A stretch of 64,000 bases of DNA from Xanthobacteraceae bacterium (lineage in GTDB: Bacteria; Pseudomonadota; Alphaproteobacteria; Rhizobiales; Xanthobacteraceae), in contig JAIESR010000006.1 in NCBI GenBank assembly GCA_019745775.1, positions 1 to 64,000 on the forward strand, in the 5' to 3' direction. The notes below the pieces were generated by a model. It had not been told where the DNA came from and searched no databases. It saw nothing but the letters and a program-made list of their open reading frames with translations. Both the position numbers and the translations under genes were made by a program. This document shows, one piece after another, positions 34,977 through 42,582 of this stretch (within the stretch, counting starts at the first letter, position 1; the number at the start of each line of letters is the position of its first letter).

Positions 34977-36246
34977 TGCTGGCCTCCCCCTTGGCGTCGA
35001 TCGCCCAGCTGGCGATGGCGTTGTAGTGATAGACGCCGCGCAGCCCGCGTTCCTCGGCGAACTGCGCGCGCGTCGGCTGCACCATGCCGGTGTCGTCGGT
35101 GGCGCGGCTTTGCAGCACGGCGGGGCCGCCGTTCCATTGCCACGCCGCGCGGAAGCGCACCGGCGCCGCCGGGAGGATGGGGCCGTGCAGCGCCGCCGGC
35201 GCCCAGCTCTTGCCGCCGTCGGCGGAGACGTCGACCTGCTTGATGCGGCCGTTACCCGACCACGCCAGACCGGAGATCTCGTAGAAGCCGGGACCTCTCA
35301 GCGCGATGCCCGGCGCCGGCCGCGTGATCACCGACTTGACCTCCATGGGGAACACGAACTGCCAGGATTTCTCGTCCTTGAGCACGATCGTGTATTTCGA
35401 TGTCTCGTCCCTGGCCATGGCCGGGCCAGTGGTGAGCTTGAGCCGGCGCAGCCATTTGACGTTCATGTTGCCTTCGAAGCCGGGCACCAGCAGCCGCACC
35501 GGATAGCCGTTGGACGGCCGCACCCGCTCGCCGTTCTGGTACAGGCAGAGGAGCGTGTCGCTCATCGCCTTCGCGAGTGGAATGCTGCGGCTCATGGCGG
35601 CGGAGTCGGCGCCCTCGGCGATCACCCAGCGCGCCGTCGGATCGACGCCGGCTTCGTCAAGCAGCGTCGAGAGCTTCACGCCGGTCCATTCCTGGCAACC
35701 CAGCAGTCCGTGGATCGCCGCCATACCAAGCGGCGCCGCCTTCGGCGCGTTGAGCGCGCCGGAGTTGCCGGCGCATTCGACGAAGGCGATGCGCGACTCC
35801 ATCGGATAGCGCGCCAGCGCTTCGAGCGTGAACACCAGCGGCCGCTTCACCAGGCCGTGGATCACGACGCGGTGGCGGTCGGGGTCGATGTTCGGAATGC
35901 CGGAGTGGCTGCGCTCGAAATGCAATCCCGACGGCGTGATGATGCCGTCGAGCAATTCCAGCGGCGTGCGCGCGGTACCCACGCCTTGCGTGGCGGGATT
36001 GGGCGGCGATGTGATCGCCCGTACGACCTTGCTCTCGAACCTCGACGGCTGGCCGTAGGCGTCAAATCCCACGCCGGGGGTTTTCATCCACGGCTCGATC
36101 GCCAGCGGCTGTGCCGCGGCTGACGATGCGCCGGCGGTTGCGGCCCCTGCGGCGAGCGCGCCTTCGAGGAAGATCCGGCGGCTGAGAATGCCGTTGCCGG
36201 CGGCCGGCTCGCCCGGCGGCGACCCGGCTTTGCCCTTGCGTTTCAT
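34963..36246 (-). CDS. soxC: Molybdenum sulfite/sulfane dehydrogenase SoxC
   Basis: A 427-residue molybdopterin protein of the sulfite oxidase family. A Tat signal with SRRIFLEGALAAGAAT (22-37) exports it after cofactor insertion. The molybdenum-binding Cys158 is in FVECAGNSG. HRVVIHGLVKRPLVFTLEAL and NGYPVRLLVPGFEGNMNVKWL are SoxC/SorA hallmarks, and the C-terminal dimerisation domain (SADGGKSWAPA) is complete. AGGGAGG precedes the ATG at 36246; an earlier in-frame start lacks one. With the overlapping cytochrome gene it forms a soxCD-like unit. soxXYZAB are not in the window, so it may act as a stand-alone sulfite dehydrogenase. Confidence 0.9.
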   Translation of the reverse strand: MKRKGKAGSPPGEPAAGNGILSRRIFLEGALAAGAATAGASSAAAQPLAIEPWMKTPGVGFDAYGQPSRFESKVVRAITSPPNPATQGVGTARTPLELLDGIITPSGLHFERSHSGIPNIDPDRHRVVIHGLVKRPLVFTLEALARYPMESRIAFVECAGNSGALNAPKAAPLGMAAIHGLLGCQEWTGVKLSTLLDEAGVDPTARWVIAEGADSAAMSRSIPLAKAMSDTLLCLYQNGERVRPSNGYPVRLLVPGFEGNMNVKWLRRLKLTTGPAMARDETSKYTIVLKDEKSWQFVFPMEVKSVITRPAPGIALRGPGFYEISGLAWSGNGRIKQVDVSADGGKSWAPAALHGPILPAAPVRFRAAWQWNGGPAVLQSRATDDTGMVQPTRAQFAEERGLRGVYHYNAIASWAIDAKGEASNAYA

Positions 36247-36414
36247 GCCAACCTCCCTTTGCGGCATCGATGTGCTGCCGATTTTTTTGGTCGCTGACGC
36301 TATCACGCACCCGGCCGCTGCCAAGGCCGCCAACGCAGGACGGGCCCGTCTCGAGCCGGTTGCGGAGCGGCCATGCGAACTTCGAGGGCAGCCTTGCAAC
36401 CTGTCGCGAGGGAG

Positions 36415-36434
36415 ATAGTTTCATATTGTACTAT
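36415..36434. promoter_or_regulatory. A+T-rich inverted repeat before gentisate dioxygenase
   Basis: ATAGT, ten bases, ACTAT forms a short inverted repeat in an unusually A+T-rich stretch (36411-36465) between divergent soxC and the dioxygenase gene. AGTTTCA also occurs twice as a direct repeat (36417 and 36440). Could be an operator for a MarR- or GntR-type regulator; the arms are only five bases, so chance is not excluded. Confidence 0.3.
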
Positions 36435-36487
36435 TTCCCAGTTTCAGGTTATTCTAATCTGAGAAGCCGGATCCAAGGAGGCCGCTC

Positions 36488-37582
36488 ATGCCGACTGCGT
36501 CAGCCACAAGGTCGAAGACCAACGGCAAGCCGGGGCCCAAGCACAACATCGACGCGGTGCGCGAGGAATTCTACGAACGCATCTCCCAGCGCGACCTGGC
36601 GCCCCTCTGGAAAGTGATGAGCTCCGTCGTCACCAAGGAGCCGGTGACGCGCGTGGTGCCGCATGTCTGGCGCTACAGCGATGTGAAATCGCTGGTGATG
36701 GAATCGGGCGGTCTGATCACCGCCGAAGAAGCCAAGCGCCGCGTGCTGATCCTCGAGAATCCCGCGATGCGCGGCGAGTCGAAGGCGACCAACACGCTGT
36801 TCGCCGGCGTGCAGATGATCCTGCCGGGCGAGGTCGCGCCGGCGCATCGCCACGTCTCGTCGGCCATCCGCTTCGTGCTCGATGGCGAGGGCGCCTATAC
36901 CGCGGTCGAAGGCGAGAAGGCGTTCATGTCGCCCGGCGATTTCGTCATCACCGCCAACTGGGCGCCACACGACCACGGCAATCCTTCGAAGAAGCCGATG
37001 CTGTGGCTGGACGTTCTGGACTTCCCGGCGGTGAATTTCTTCGAAACGTCGTTCGCGGACACGTCTTACGACGAAGACGCAAAGATGCAGAAGACGACGC
37101 GCGGCGACGGCGATTCCGAGGCGTTCTATGCGTCGGGCGTGCTGCCGGACGGCGCTCCGACCAGGCTCAATCGCAGCCCTGTCATCAACTACACCTATGC
37201 GCGCACGCGCCCGATCCTCGATCGCCTGAAGAAGGCCGGCGAGATCGACAAGAGCCACGGCGCCCGCGTGCACTACGTCAATCCGGTCAATGGCGGCCCG
37301 GTGCTGCCGACCATGGGCGCAAGCCTTGCGCTATTCCCGAAGGGCTTCAAGGGCGAGAAGTACCGCGCGACCGACGGCACCATCTTCGTGTGCACCGAAG
37401 GCGGCGGCACCACCACAGTGGGCGACAAAGTGCTAGAATGGGGCGTCAACGACGTGTTCGTCGTGCCGCCGTGGAAGGCCTATTCGCACCAGGTGAACAA
37501 GGAGTCGGTCTTGTTCTCGATCTCCGACCGTCCGGCGCAAGAAGCGCTCGGCATCTGGCGCGAAGACCGCAAGCCGAGCTGA
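36488..37582 (+). CDS. Gentisate 1,2-dioxygenase
   Basis: A 364-residue two-cupin ring-cleavage enzyme that opens gentisate to maleylpyruvate. The iron-binding first cupin holds APAHRHVSSAIRFVLDG (His-x-His around residue 119) and the closing motif GDFVITANWAPHDHGN (about 151-166). The second cupin near residue 280-350 (ATDGTIFVCTEGGGTT, VVPPWKAYSHQVN) is typical of the family. AAGGAG lies seven bases before the ATG. No maleylpyruvate isomerase or fumarylpyruvate hydrolase is adjacent; candidates lie at 4487 and 26875. Salicylate or 1-hydroxy-2-naphthoate dioxygenase activity is the alternative. Confidence 0.88.
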   Translation: MPTASATRSKTNGKPGPKHNIDAVREEFYERISQRDLAPLWKVMSSVVTKEPVTRVVPHVWRYSDVKSLVMESGGLITAEEAKRRVLILENPAMRGESKATNTLFAGVQMILPGEVAPAHRHVSSAIRFVLDGEGAYTAVEGEKAFMSPGDFVITANWAPHDHGNPSKKPMLWLDVLDFPAVNFFETSFADTSYDEDAKMQKTTRGDGDSEAFYASGVLPDGAPTRLNRSPVINYTYARTRPILDRLKKAGEIDKSHGARVHYVNPVNGGPVLPTMGASLALFPKGFKGEKYRATDGTIFVCTEGGGTTTVGDKVLEWGVNDVFVVPPWKAYSHQVNKESVLFSISDRPAQEALGIWREDRKPS

Positions 37583-37605
37583 GCACCGCGGTCTCTCCCG
37601 CGATC

Positions 37606-37686
37606 GTCCCCGCGAAAGCGGGGACCCAGTGCATCGCAGGGAACCCAGTGCATCAAAGATGCCTGGATTCCCGCTTGCGCGGGAAT
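37606..37686. repeat. GTCCCCGC...GCGGGAAT intergenic repeat with inner duplication
   Basis: Hairpin GTCCCCGC-GAAA-GCGGGGAC (37606-37625) and hairpin ATTCCCGC-TTGC-GCGGGAAT (37667-37686) flank a spacer in which AACCCAGTGCATC / GACCCAGTGCATC occurs twice. It separates the convergent ends of the dioxygenase gene and a TTT receptor gene and is a separate repeat family. Confidence 0.75.
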
Positions 37687-37707
37687 GAGCGGAGGCGAGA
37701 GCCGTTC

Positions 37708-38685
37708 CTAATCCGGCCGCGCGCCGGAGAACTTCACCACCTTCGCCCACTTCTCGGTCTCGTCGGCTACGAGCTTGCGGAAATCCTCGGGAGACATTGG
37801 CATGGCGGTCGCGCCGAGCTCGGCGAGCCGCGCCTTCATCTTGGGATCGGCGAGGACCAGGCCGATCTCCCTGTTGAGGCGCTCGATGATGTCGGCGGGT
37901 GTCGCGCGCGGCGCACCCACCCCGTAAAAATTGCTGGCCTCGAAACCCGGCACGACCTCGCTTACCAGCGGAAGGTCGGGCAGCGCCTCCGCCCGCGCCG
38001 CGGTGCCGACGGCGAGAGCGCGCACCTGCCCGGATTTGATGAACGGCATCGAGGCCGACGTGGTGGTGAATAGTACCTGCACCCGGCCACCGATCAGGTC
38101 GGTGATCGCGGGGCCGCTGCCGCGATAAGGCACGTGCACCATGTCGACGCCGGCCAGCATCTTGAACAGCTCGCCCGAGACGTGGCTGACGCTGCCGTTG
38201 CCGACCGACGCCATACTGATCCTGCCCGGGTTCGCTTTGGCATAGGCGATGAACGCGGCGACGCTCTTCGCCTCGAATGCCGGGTTCACCAGCATCACGT
38301 TCGGCTCACGGTTGATGCTGGCGACCGCCGCGATGTCACGCAGGAAACTGAAATTGAGCTTGTCGTAGAGCGTCGCGTTGATCGCGACCGGCGGGCCGAC
38401 CCAGAGCAGCGTGTAGCCGTCGGGCGGTGCGCGCACCACGGCCTCGGTCGCGATGTTCGAGCCGGCGCCCGGCCGGTTCTCGACCACGAACGGCTGGCCG
38501 AGCCGCTCCGACAGCGAGGGAGCGATCAGCCGCGAGACGACGTCGACGCCGCTGCCCGGCGGGAAGCCGACGATGATGCGCACCGGCCGCGACGGATAGG
38601 CCTGCGCGGTGACATGTTGCGACAGGAACGGCAGCGCGGCGGCACCCGCCGCAAGCTCAAGGACCGATCGGCGAGACGACGTCAC
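37708..38685 (-). CDS. TTT-family periplasmic substrate-binding protein, receptor 8, Tat-like signal
   Basis: A 325-residue receptor with MTSSRRSVLELAAGAAALPFL as export signal. GFPPGSGVDVVSRLIA carries the ligand Asp, followed by VENRPGAGS and PPDGYTLLW. It starts with GTG, supported by GGGGAGG upstream. It is convergent with the gentisate dioxygenase gene across a repeat, and the next receptor gene lies 29 bases upstream on the same strand. Confidence 0.87.
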   Translation of the reverse strand: MTSSRRSVLELAAGAAALPFLSQHVTAQAYPSRPVRIIVGFPPGSGVDVVSRLIAPSLSERLGQPFVVENRPGAGSNIATEAVVRAPPDGYTLLWVGPPVAINATLYDKLNFSFLRDIAAVASINREPNVMLVNPAFEAKSVAAFIAYAKANPGRISMASVGNGSVSHVSGELFKMLAGVDMVHVPYRGSGPAITDLIGGRVQVLFTTTSASMPFIKSGQVRALAVGTAARAEALPDLPLVSEVVPGFEASNFYGVGAPRATPADIIERLNREIGLVLADPKMKARLAELGATAMPMSPEDFRKLVADETEKWAKVVKFSGARPD

Positions 38686-38714
38686 AGCATCCTCCCCAAA
38701 AAGAAACTGCGCGC

Positions 38715-39701
38715 CTATTCAACCTTGATGTTCGCGGCTTTCACCACCGGCCACCATTTCTCGATATCGGTGCGTTGCAGCGCGCCGAGCGCTTCCGGAG
38801 TCTGACGTTCGCGCGGCGGCGGCGTTTGCCCCAGTTCGGCAAAACGCTTCTGCACCGCCGGATCGGCTAAGGCTTCGACCGCAGCCGCGTTGAGCCTGGC
38901 AAGGACGTCGCGCGGCGTGCCCTTCACCGCCCACAGCGCGTTCCAGACCGTCATGTGGAAGCCCGGCAGGCCCGCGTCGTCGGTGGTCGGGATGTCGGGC
39001 GCTGACGGATAGCGCTCCTTGTCGAACAGGGCATAGGCTTTGATTCTGCCGGCGCGCACCTGCGGCAGCGACTGGATCGGCGAATCGATCAGGAGGTCGA
39101 TCTGCCCGGCCAGCATGTCCTGCATCGCCGGCGCGGTGCCGCGATAAGGCACGAAGCGGAAGCGGGTTTCGGTCCTGGCCTGGAAGGCGATTCCCGCAAT
39201 ATGCGGCGGGCTGCCGGGGCCAACCGTGCCCATGGTCGCCTTGTCCGGATTGGCCTTGAGCCAGGCGATCAGCTCCTTGAGATTGTTGGCGGGCAGGCCG
39301 ACGCGGCCGACCAGGATCGGCGCGCTGGCGGCAAGCAGCACCAGCGGCTCGAAATCCTTCACCGTGTCGTAGGAGAGCGAATAGATCGCCGGGTTGACGA
39401 CGTGCGTCGCCCAGGTGCCGATACCGATGGTGTAGCCGTCGGGTGCCGCGCGCGCAACGCGGCCGACGCCGATGGTGCCGTTGGCGCCTGACACGTTCTC
39501 GACGATCACCGGCTGTCCAAGCGTCGTGCGCATGCGCTCGGCCATGATGCGGCCGAGCGTATCGTTGGGTCCGCCCGGCGGGAATGGCACGATCATCGTG
39601 ATCGGTTTGGCAGGATAGTCCTGCGCGCGGGGCACTAAGGGAAGGGCAAGAAGCGCGGCCGTGCTTGCGATGAGGAGGAGAACTGCGCGCCGGATCGTCA
39701 T
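38715..39701 (-). CDS. TTT-family periplasmic substrate-binding protein, receptor 9
   Basis: A 328-residue receptor with signal MTIRRAVLLLIASTAALLALPL. The ligand loop is PFPPGGPNDTLGRIMA and the family motif APDGYTIG. Its ATG overlaps the stop of the epoxide-hydrolase-like gene by four bases. The C-terminus (PEALGALQRTDIEKWWP) is nearly the same as that of receptor 10 at 40901, so the two look like duplicates now placed on either side of the hydrolase gene. Confidence 0.88.
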   Translation of the reverse strand: MTIRRAVLLLIASTAALLALPLVPRAQDYPAKPITMIVPFPPGGPNDTLGRIMAERMRTTLGQPVIVENVSGANGTIGVGRVARAAPDGYTIGIGTWATHVVNPAIYSLSYDTVKDFEPLVLLAASAPILVGRVGLPANNLKELIAWLKANPDKATMGTVGPGSPPHIAGIAFQARTETRFRFVPYRGTAPAMQDMLAGQIDLLIDSPIQSLPQVRAGRIKAYALFDKERYPSAPDIPTTDDAGLPGFHMTVWNALWAVKGTPRDVLARLNAAAVEALADPAVQKRFAELGQTPPPRERQTPEALGALQRTDIEKWWPVVKAANIKVE

Positions 39702-40885
39702 GGCGGGCCGCCGAAGAAGTCGATGAGGAGCTTCGCCGTCGCTTCCGGCTGCTCCTGCTGCACCCAGTGCCCGGCACCGTCGACGAAATGCGTGCCGCGC
39801 CATTTGGTCGAGACCGGACCCTGCATCGCCTCGAGCTCGCCCGGCGTCTTGTAGGAGCCCCAGTCGCTCTTGCCGGCGATGAAGCAGATCGGCACGTCGA
39901 CGGTGCGGCCGGCGAAGGTGCGCAGCTCCGCGAGCGTGCGCGGGTCGTTGCCGCGCCGCACGCGGTAGCCCTGCAGCGCGCCGGTGAAACCGGTGCGCGC
40001 ATATTCGGTGACGTAGACGCCAAGCTCGGCTTCGGTGAGCCACTTGCAGGCGGCGATCTCCGCCGGCGACGGCATGAACGGCGCCACCGTCTCCGCAATG
40101 CTCTTGTCGCGATCCATCACGTAATACGTTGGGACCTTCGCCATCTCCTCGGCGGTGCGCGCTTTGAGTGGATGCGGCTTGTTCTCTTTCCAGTCGGCGC
40201 TCTTGTAGTGGTAGTAGGCGCGGAAGAACGCATGCAGCCCCTGCGGCGCGTGCAGCATGTCGTCATTGGCTTCGCGCCGGCGCTGGTGGTTGTGATAATA
40301 TTTGCGCGGCCGCGGCAGTTTTGCGAGTTCGGCATCAAGCTCGTCGTCGGTTGGCCCCCGCTTCGGCAGCTCGCCACCGTTGGCGGTGTTGAACGGGATT
40401 TTCGGTGGCCCCGGGAACGGCGAGCTCAGGATCGCGACCTTCGGGAAGATGTCGCCGCGGATCAGCGCCGCCCATGAAGCGACCGGCGAGCCGGCGTCGT
40501 GTCCGGCGATGCCCGCCACCGACTTGTAGCCGAGCGCGTAGACGAGCCCGGTGGCGTCGCGCACCATGTTGAGGATGCGGAACGGATCGCCGTCGGCGTT
40601 GTAGGAGCCGTCCCAGCCGGTGGTGCGGCCATAGCCGCGCTGATCGGGTGCGACCACGTGATAGCCGGCCGCGGCGAGTGGCAGCATCACCTTGCGCCAG
40701 CTATAGGCGAGCTCGGGAAAGCCGTGCAGCAACAGGAGGCAGGGCCGGCCGGGCGTCTCGAAGCCCGCCTCCAGCATGTGCACCGTCAAACCGTTGTTGT
40801 TGTCGACCAAGCGGGAGCGAATGCCCGCGGGCAGCGTGCCGTTACCGTAGGGCGGGAGACTCTCGACTTGCTGCACGACGTTCAT
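39698..40885 (-). CDS. Epoxide-hydrolase-like alpha/beta hydrolase
   Basis: A 395-residue hydrolase. LLLLHGFPELAYSWR (about 51-65) is the oxyanion loop with HGFPE of epoxide hydrolases and haloalkane dehalogenases. The nucleophile is Asp in AGHDAGSPVA (about 129), and the catalytic His is in DGAGHWVQQEQPE (about 377). An extended cap domain of about 150 residues lies in between. An Asp nucleophile rules out a simple esterase. The gene lies between two TTT receptor genes and is coupled to the downstream one by a four-base overlap. Substrate unknown; an epoxide or halo-acid is possible. Confidence 0.86.
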   Translation of the reverse strand: MNVVQQVESLPPYGNGTLPAGIRSRLVDNNNGLTVHMLEAGFETPGRPCLLLLHGFPELAYSWRKVMLPLAAAGYHVVAPDQRGYGRTTGWDGSYNADGDPFRILNMVRDATGLVYALGYKSVAGIAGHDAGSPVASWAALIRGDIFPKVAILSSPFPGPPKIPFNTANGGELPKRGPTDDELDAELAKLPRPRKYYHNHQRRREANDDMLHAPQGLHAFFRAYYHYKSADWKENKPHPLKARTAEEMAKVPTYYVMDRDKSIAETVAPFMPSPAEIAACKWLTEAELGVYVTEYARTGFTGALQGYRVRRGNDPRTLAELRTFAGRTVDVPICFIAGKSDWGSYKTPGELEAMQGPVSTKWRGTHFVDGAGHWVQQEQPEATAKLLIDFFGGPP

Positions 40886-40900
40886 GACTGACTGCTTCCC

Positions 40901-41890
40901 TTATTCACCTTTGATGTTGGCGGCGCGGATGATTGGCCACCAGCGTTCGATCTCGGAGCGCTGCAGCGCGCCGAGCGCTTCCGGCTTCAACTGCTCGGGC
41001 GCCGGCATCACCGCGCCGAGATCGGTCAGCCGCTTGCTCACGGCCGCATCGGTCAAGGCAGCGACGACAGCCGTGTTGAGCTTCTCGATCGCGTTCGCGG
41101 GCGTGCCCTTGGGCGCCCACAGCCCGAACCAGTACGACGCTTGGAAGTCCGTCAGTCCGCCCTCATGCAGGGTCGGCAGGTCCGACGCCGAGGGCAGCCG
41201 CTTGAGCGACGTGACGCCATAGGTTTTAACCTTGCCGCCGCGCACCAAGGGCAACGCGCTCGAGGCCTGATCGAACACCAGGTCGATCTGCCCTGCGATC
41301 AGGTCGGCCAGCACCTGCGGCGTACCGCGATAGGGGATGAGCTGGAACTGCACGCCAAGCGCGTTCTGGAAATAGACCGCGGTGAGATGCGATGGCGCGC
41401 CCGGGCCGGCGGTGCCGATCGTGACCTTGCCGGCGTTCGCTTTCAGCCACGGGATCAGCTCCTTGAAATCGTTCGCTGGCAGGCCGCTCTTCGCGAGCAG
41501 CAACTGGAAATTCGTCGGCAACAGGCAGATCGGCTCGAAATCCTTCACCAGGTCGTATTGCAGCGAATAGATCGCACCGTTGACCACGTGCGTGCCGAGG
41601 TTGCCCATGATCAGCGTGTAGCCGTCGGGCGCCGAGCGCGCGGCGCGGCCGACGGCGATGCTGCCGGCTGCGCCGGATACGTTTTCAATGATGACCGGCT
41701 GGCCGAGCGAGAGCCGCATCGGTTCGCTCAGGATCCGCGCCAGCACGTCGGCCGGTCCCGCCGCCGGGAACGGCACGATCATCGTGACGGGACGCGACGG
41801 ATAGGCTTGCGCCTGCGCGCGCTGCGATACCGCCGAGAACGCAGCGGCGCCCGCCGCAAGATGCAGAAATTGTCTGCGCCGCAATGTCAT
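40901..41890 (-). CDS. TTT-family periplasmic substrate-binding protein, receptor 10, Tat-type signal
   Basis: A 329-residue receptor with a clear twin-arginine signal (TLRRRQFLHLAAGAAAF). PFPAAGPADVLARILS has Ala in place of the first Gly of the usual GG pair. APDGYTLIMG follows. The ATG at 41890 has AGGGAGGG about five bases upstream; a GTG at 41908 would lie before that site. The next gene downstream is the hydrolase (15-base gap), then receptor 9, making a receptor-hydrolase-receptor operon. Confidence 0.88.
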   Translation of the reverse strand: MTLRRRQFLHLAAGAAAFSAVSQRAQAQAYPSRPVTMIVPFPAAGPADVLARILSEPMRLSLGQPVIIENVSGAAGSIAVGRAARSAPDGYTLIMGNLGTHVVNGAIYSLQYDLVKDFEPICLLPTNFQLLLAKSGLPANDFKELIPWLKANAGKVTIGTAGPGAPSHLTAVYFQNALGVQFQLIPYRGTPQVLADLIAGQIDLVFDQASSALPLVRGGKVKTYGVTSLKRLPSASDLPTLHEGGLTDFQASYWFGLWAPKGTPANAIEKLNTAVVAALTDAAVSKRLTDLGAVMPAPEQLKPEALGALQRSEIERWWPIIRAANIKGE

Positions 41891-41977
41891 GGTGCCCTCC
41901 CTGAACACAGCTTTTTTAGGGAGACTAGCAGCGCATTGGTGGGTCTGCGAGCGCCTTCTAGCGGGTCTTCGTGCGGC

Positions 41978-42577
41978 CTACCGAGAAGCGGCGTAGTGCG
42001 CGAGCGCAGCGATATCGTCGTCCGAGACACCGATCACGACCGCGCTCATGAGCGTGTCGGCGCCGGAGCGCCGGTTGTCGCGGAATTGCTTGAGGGAATG
42101 GATCAGGTAGTCGATCCGTTGTTTGGCGAGACGTGGCATCTGCTCCTGGCCCTCAAGGCCCGGTAGATGGCATGACGCGCAGCGCATCGGCTCGACAAGC
42201 GCCTCGCCGCGCTTGACCAGCGCCAAATCGAGTTTTTCCTCGCTCGACTTGGGGGCAAGCACGGTGAAGTGTTTGGCCAGGGCGATCAGGTCGTCGTCCT
42301 TCAGGCCGTTCAGTAACTCGTTCATTCCGGGCACTTTGCGCACGCCTTCGCGGAACAGGATCAGCTGGTGCACCAGGAAGAATTCCGGCTGTCCGGCGAT
42401 AGATGGAATATTCGGCATGCGCGAATTGCCGTCCTCGCCATGGCATGCGCCGCAAAGCTTGGCGCGTTCCGCGATCGGCATGGTTTGCGCGAACGTGGCG
42501 CCTTCCAAAAGCACGGCAGCCGCCAGTCCGAGGACCAGCGGCCGCCACCAGCTTTGCAAGACCTGTTTCAGTTCCAA
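41978..42577 (-). CDS. Diheme cytochrome c (c4-like)
   Basis: A 199-residue secreted protein with two heme sites, CGACH (42-46) and CASCH (133-137), each followed by a Met-bearing segment (MPNIPSIAGQ and MPRLAKQR), as in cytochrome c4. The signal runs to about residue 31. The start appears to be TTG at 42577, five bases after the stop of the beta-propeller dehydrogenase gene. It is the likely electron acceptor of that dehydrogenase. Confidence 0.84.
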   Translation of the reverse strand: MELKQVLQSWWRPLVLGLAAAVLLEGATFAQTMPIAERAKLCGACHGEDGNSRMPNIPSIAGQPEFFLVHQLILFREGVRKVPGMNELLNGLKDDDLIALAKHFTVLAPKSSEEKLDLALVKRGEALVEPMRCASCHLPGLEGQEQMPRLAKQRIDYLIHSLKQFRDNRRSGADTLMSAVVIGVSDDDIAALAHYAASR

Positions 42578-42582
42578 TTGAC

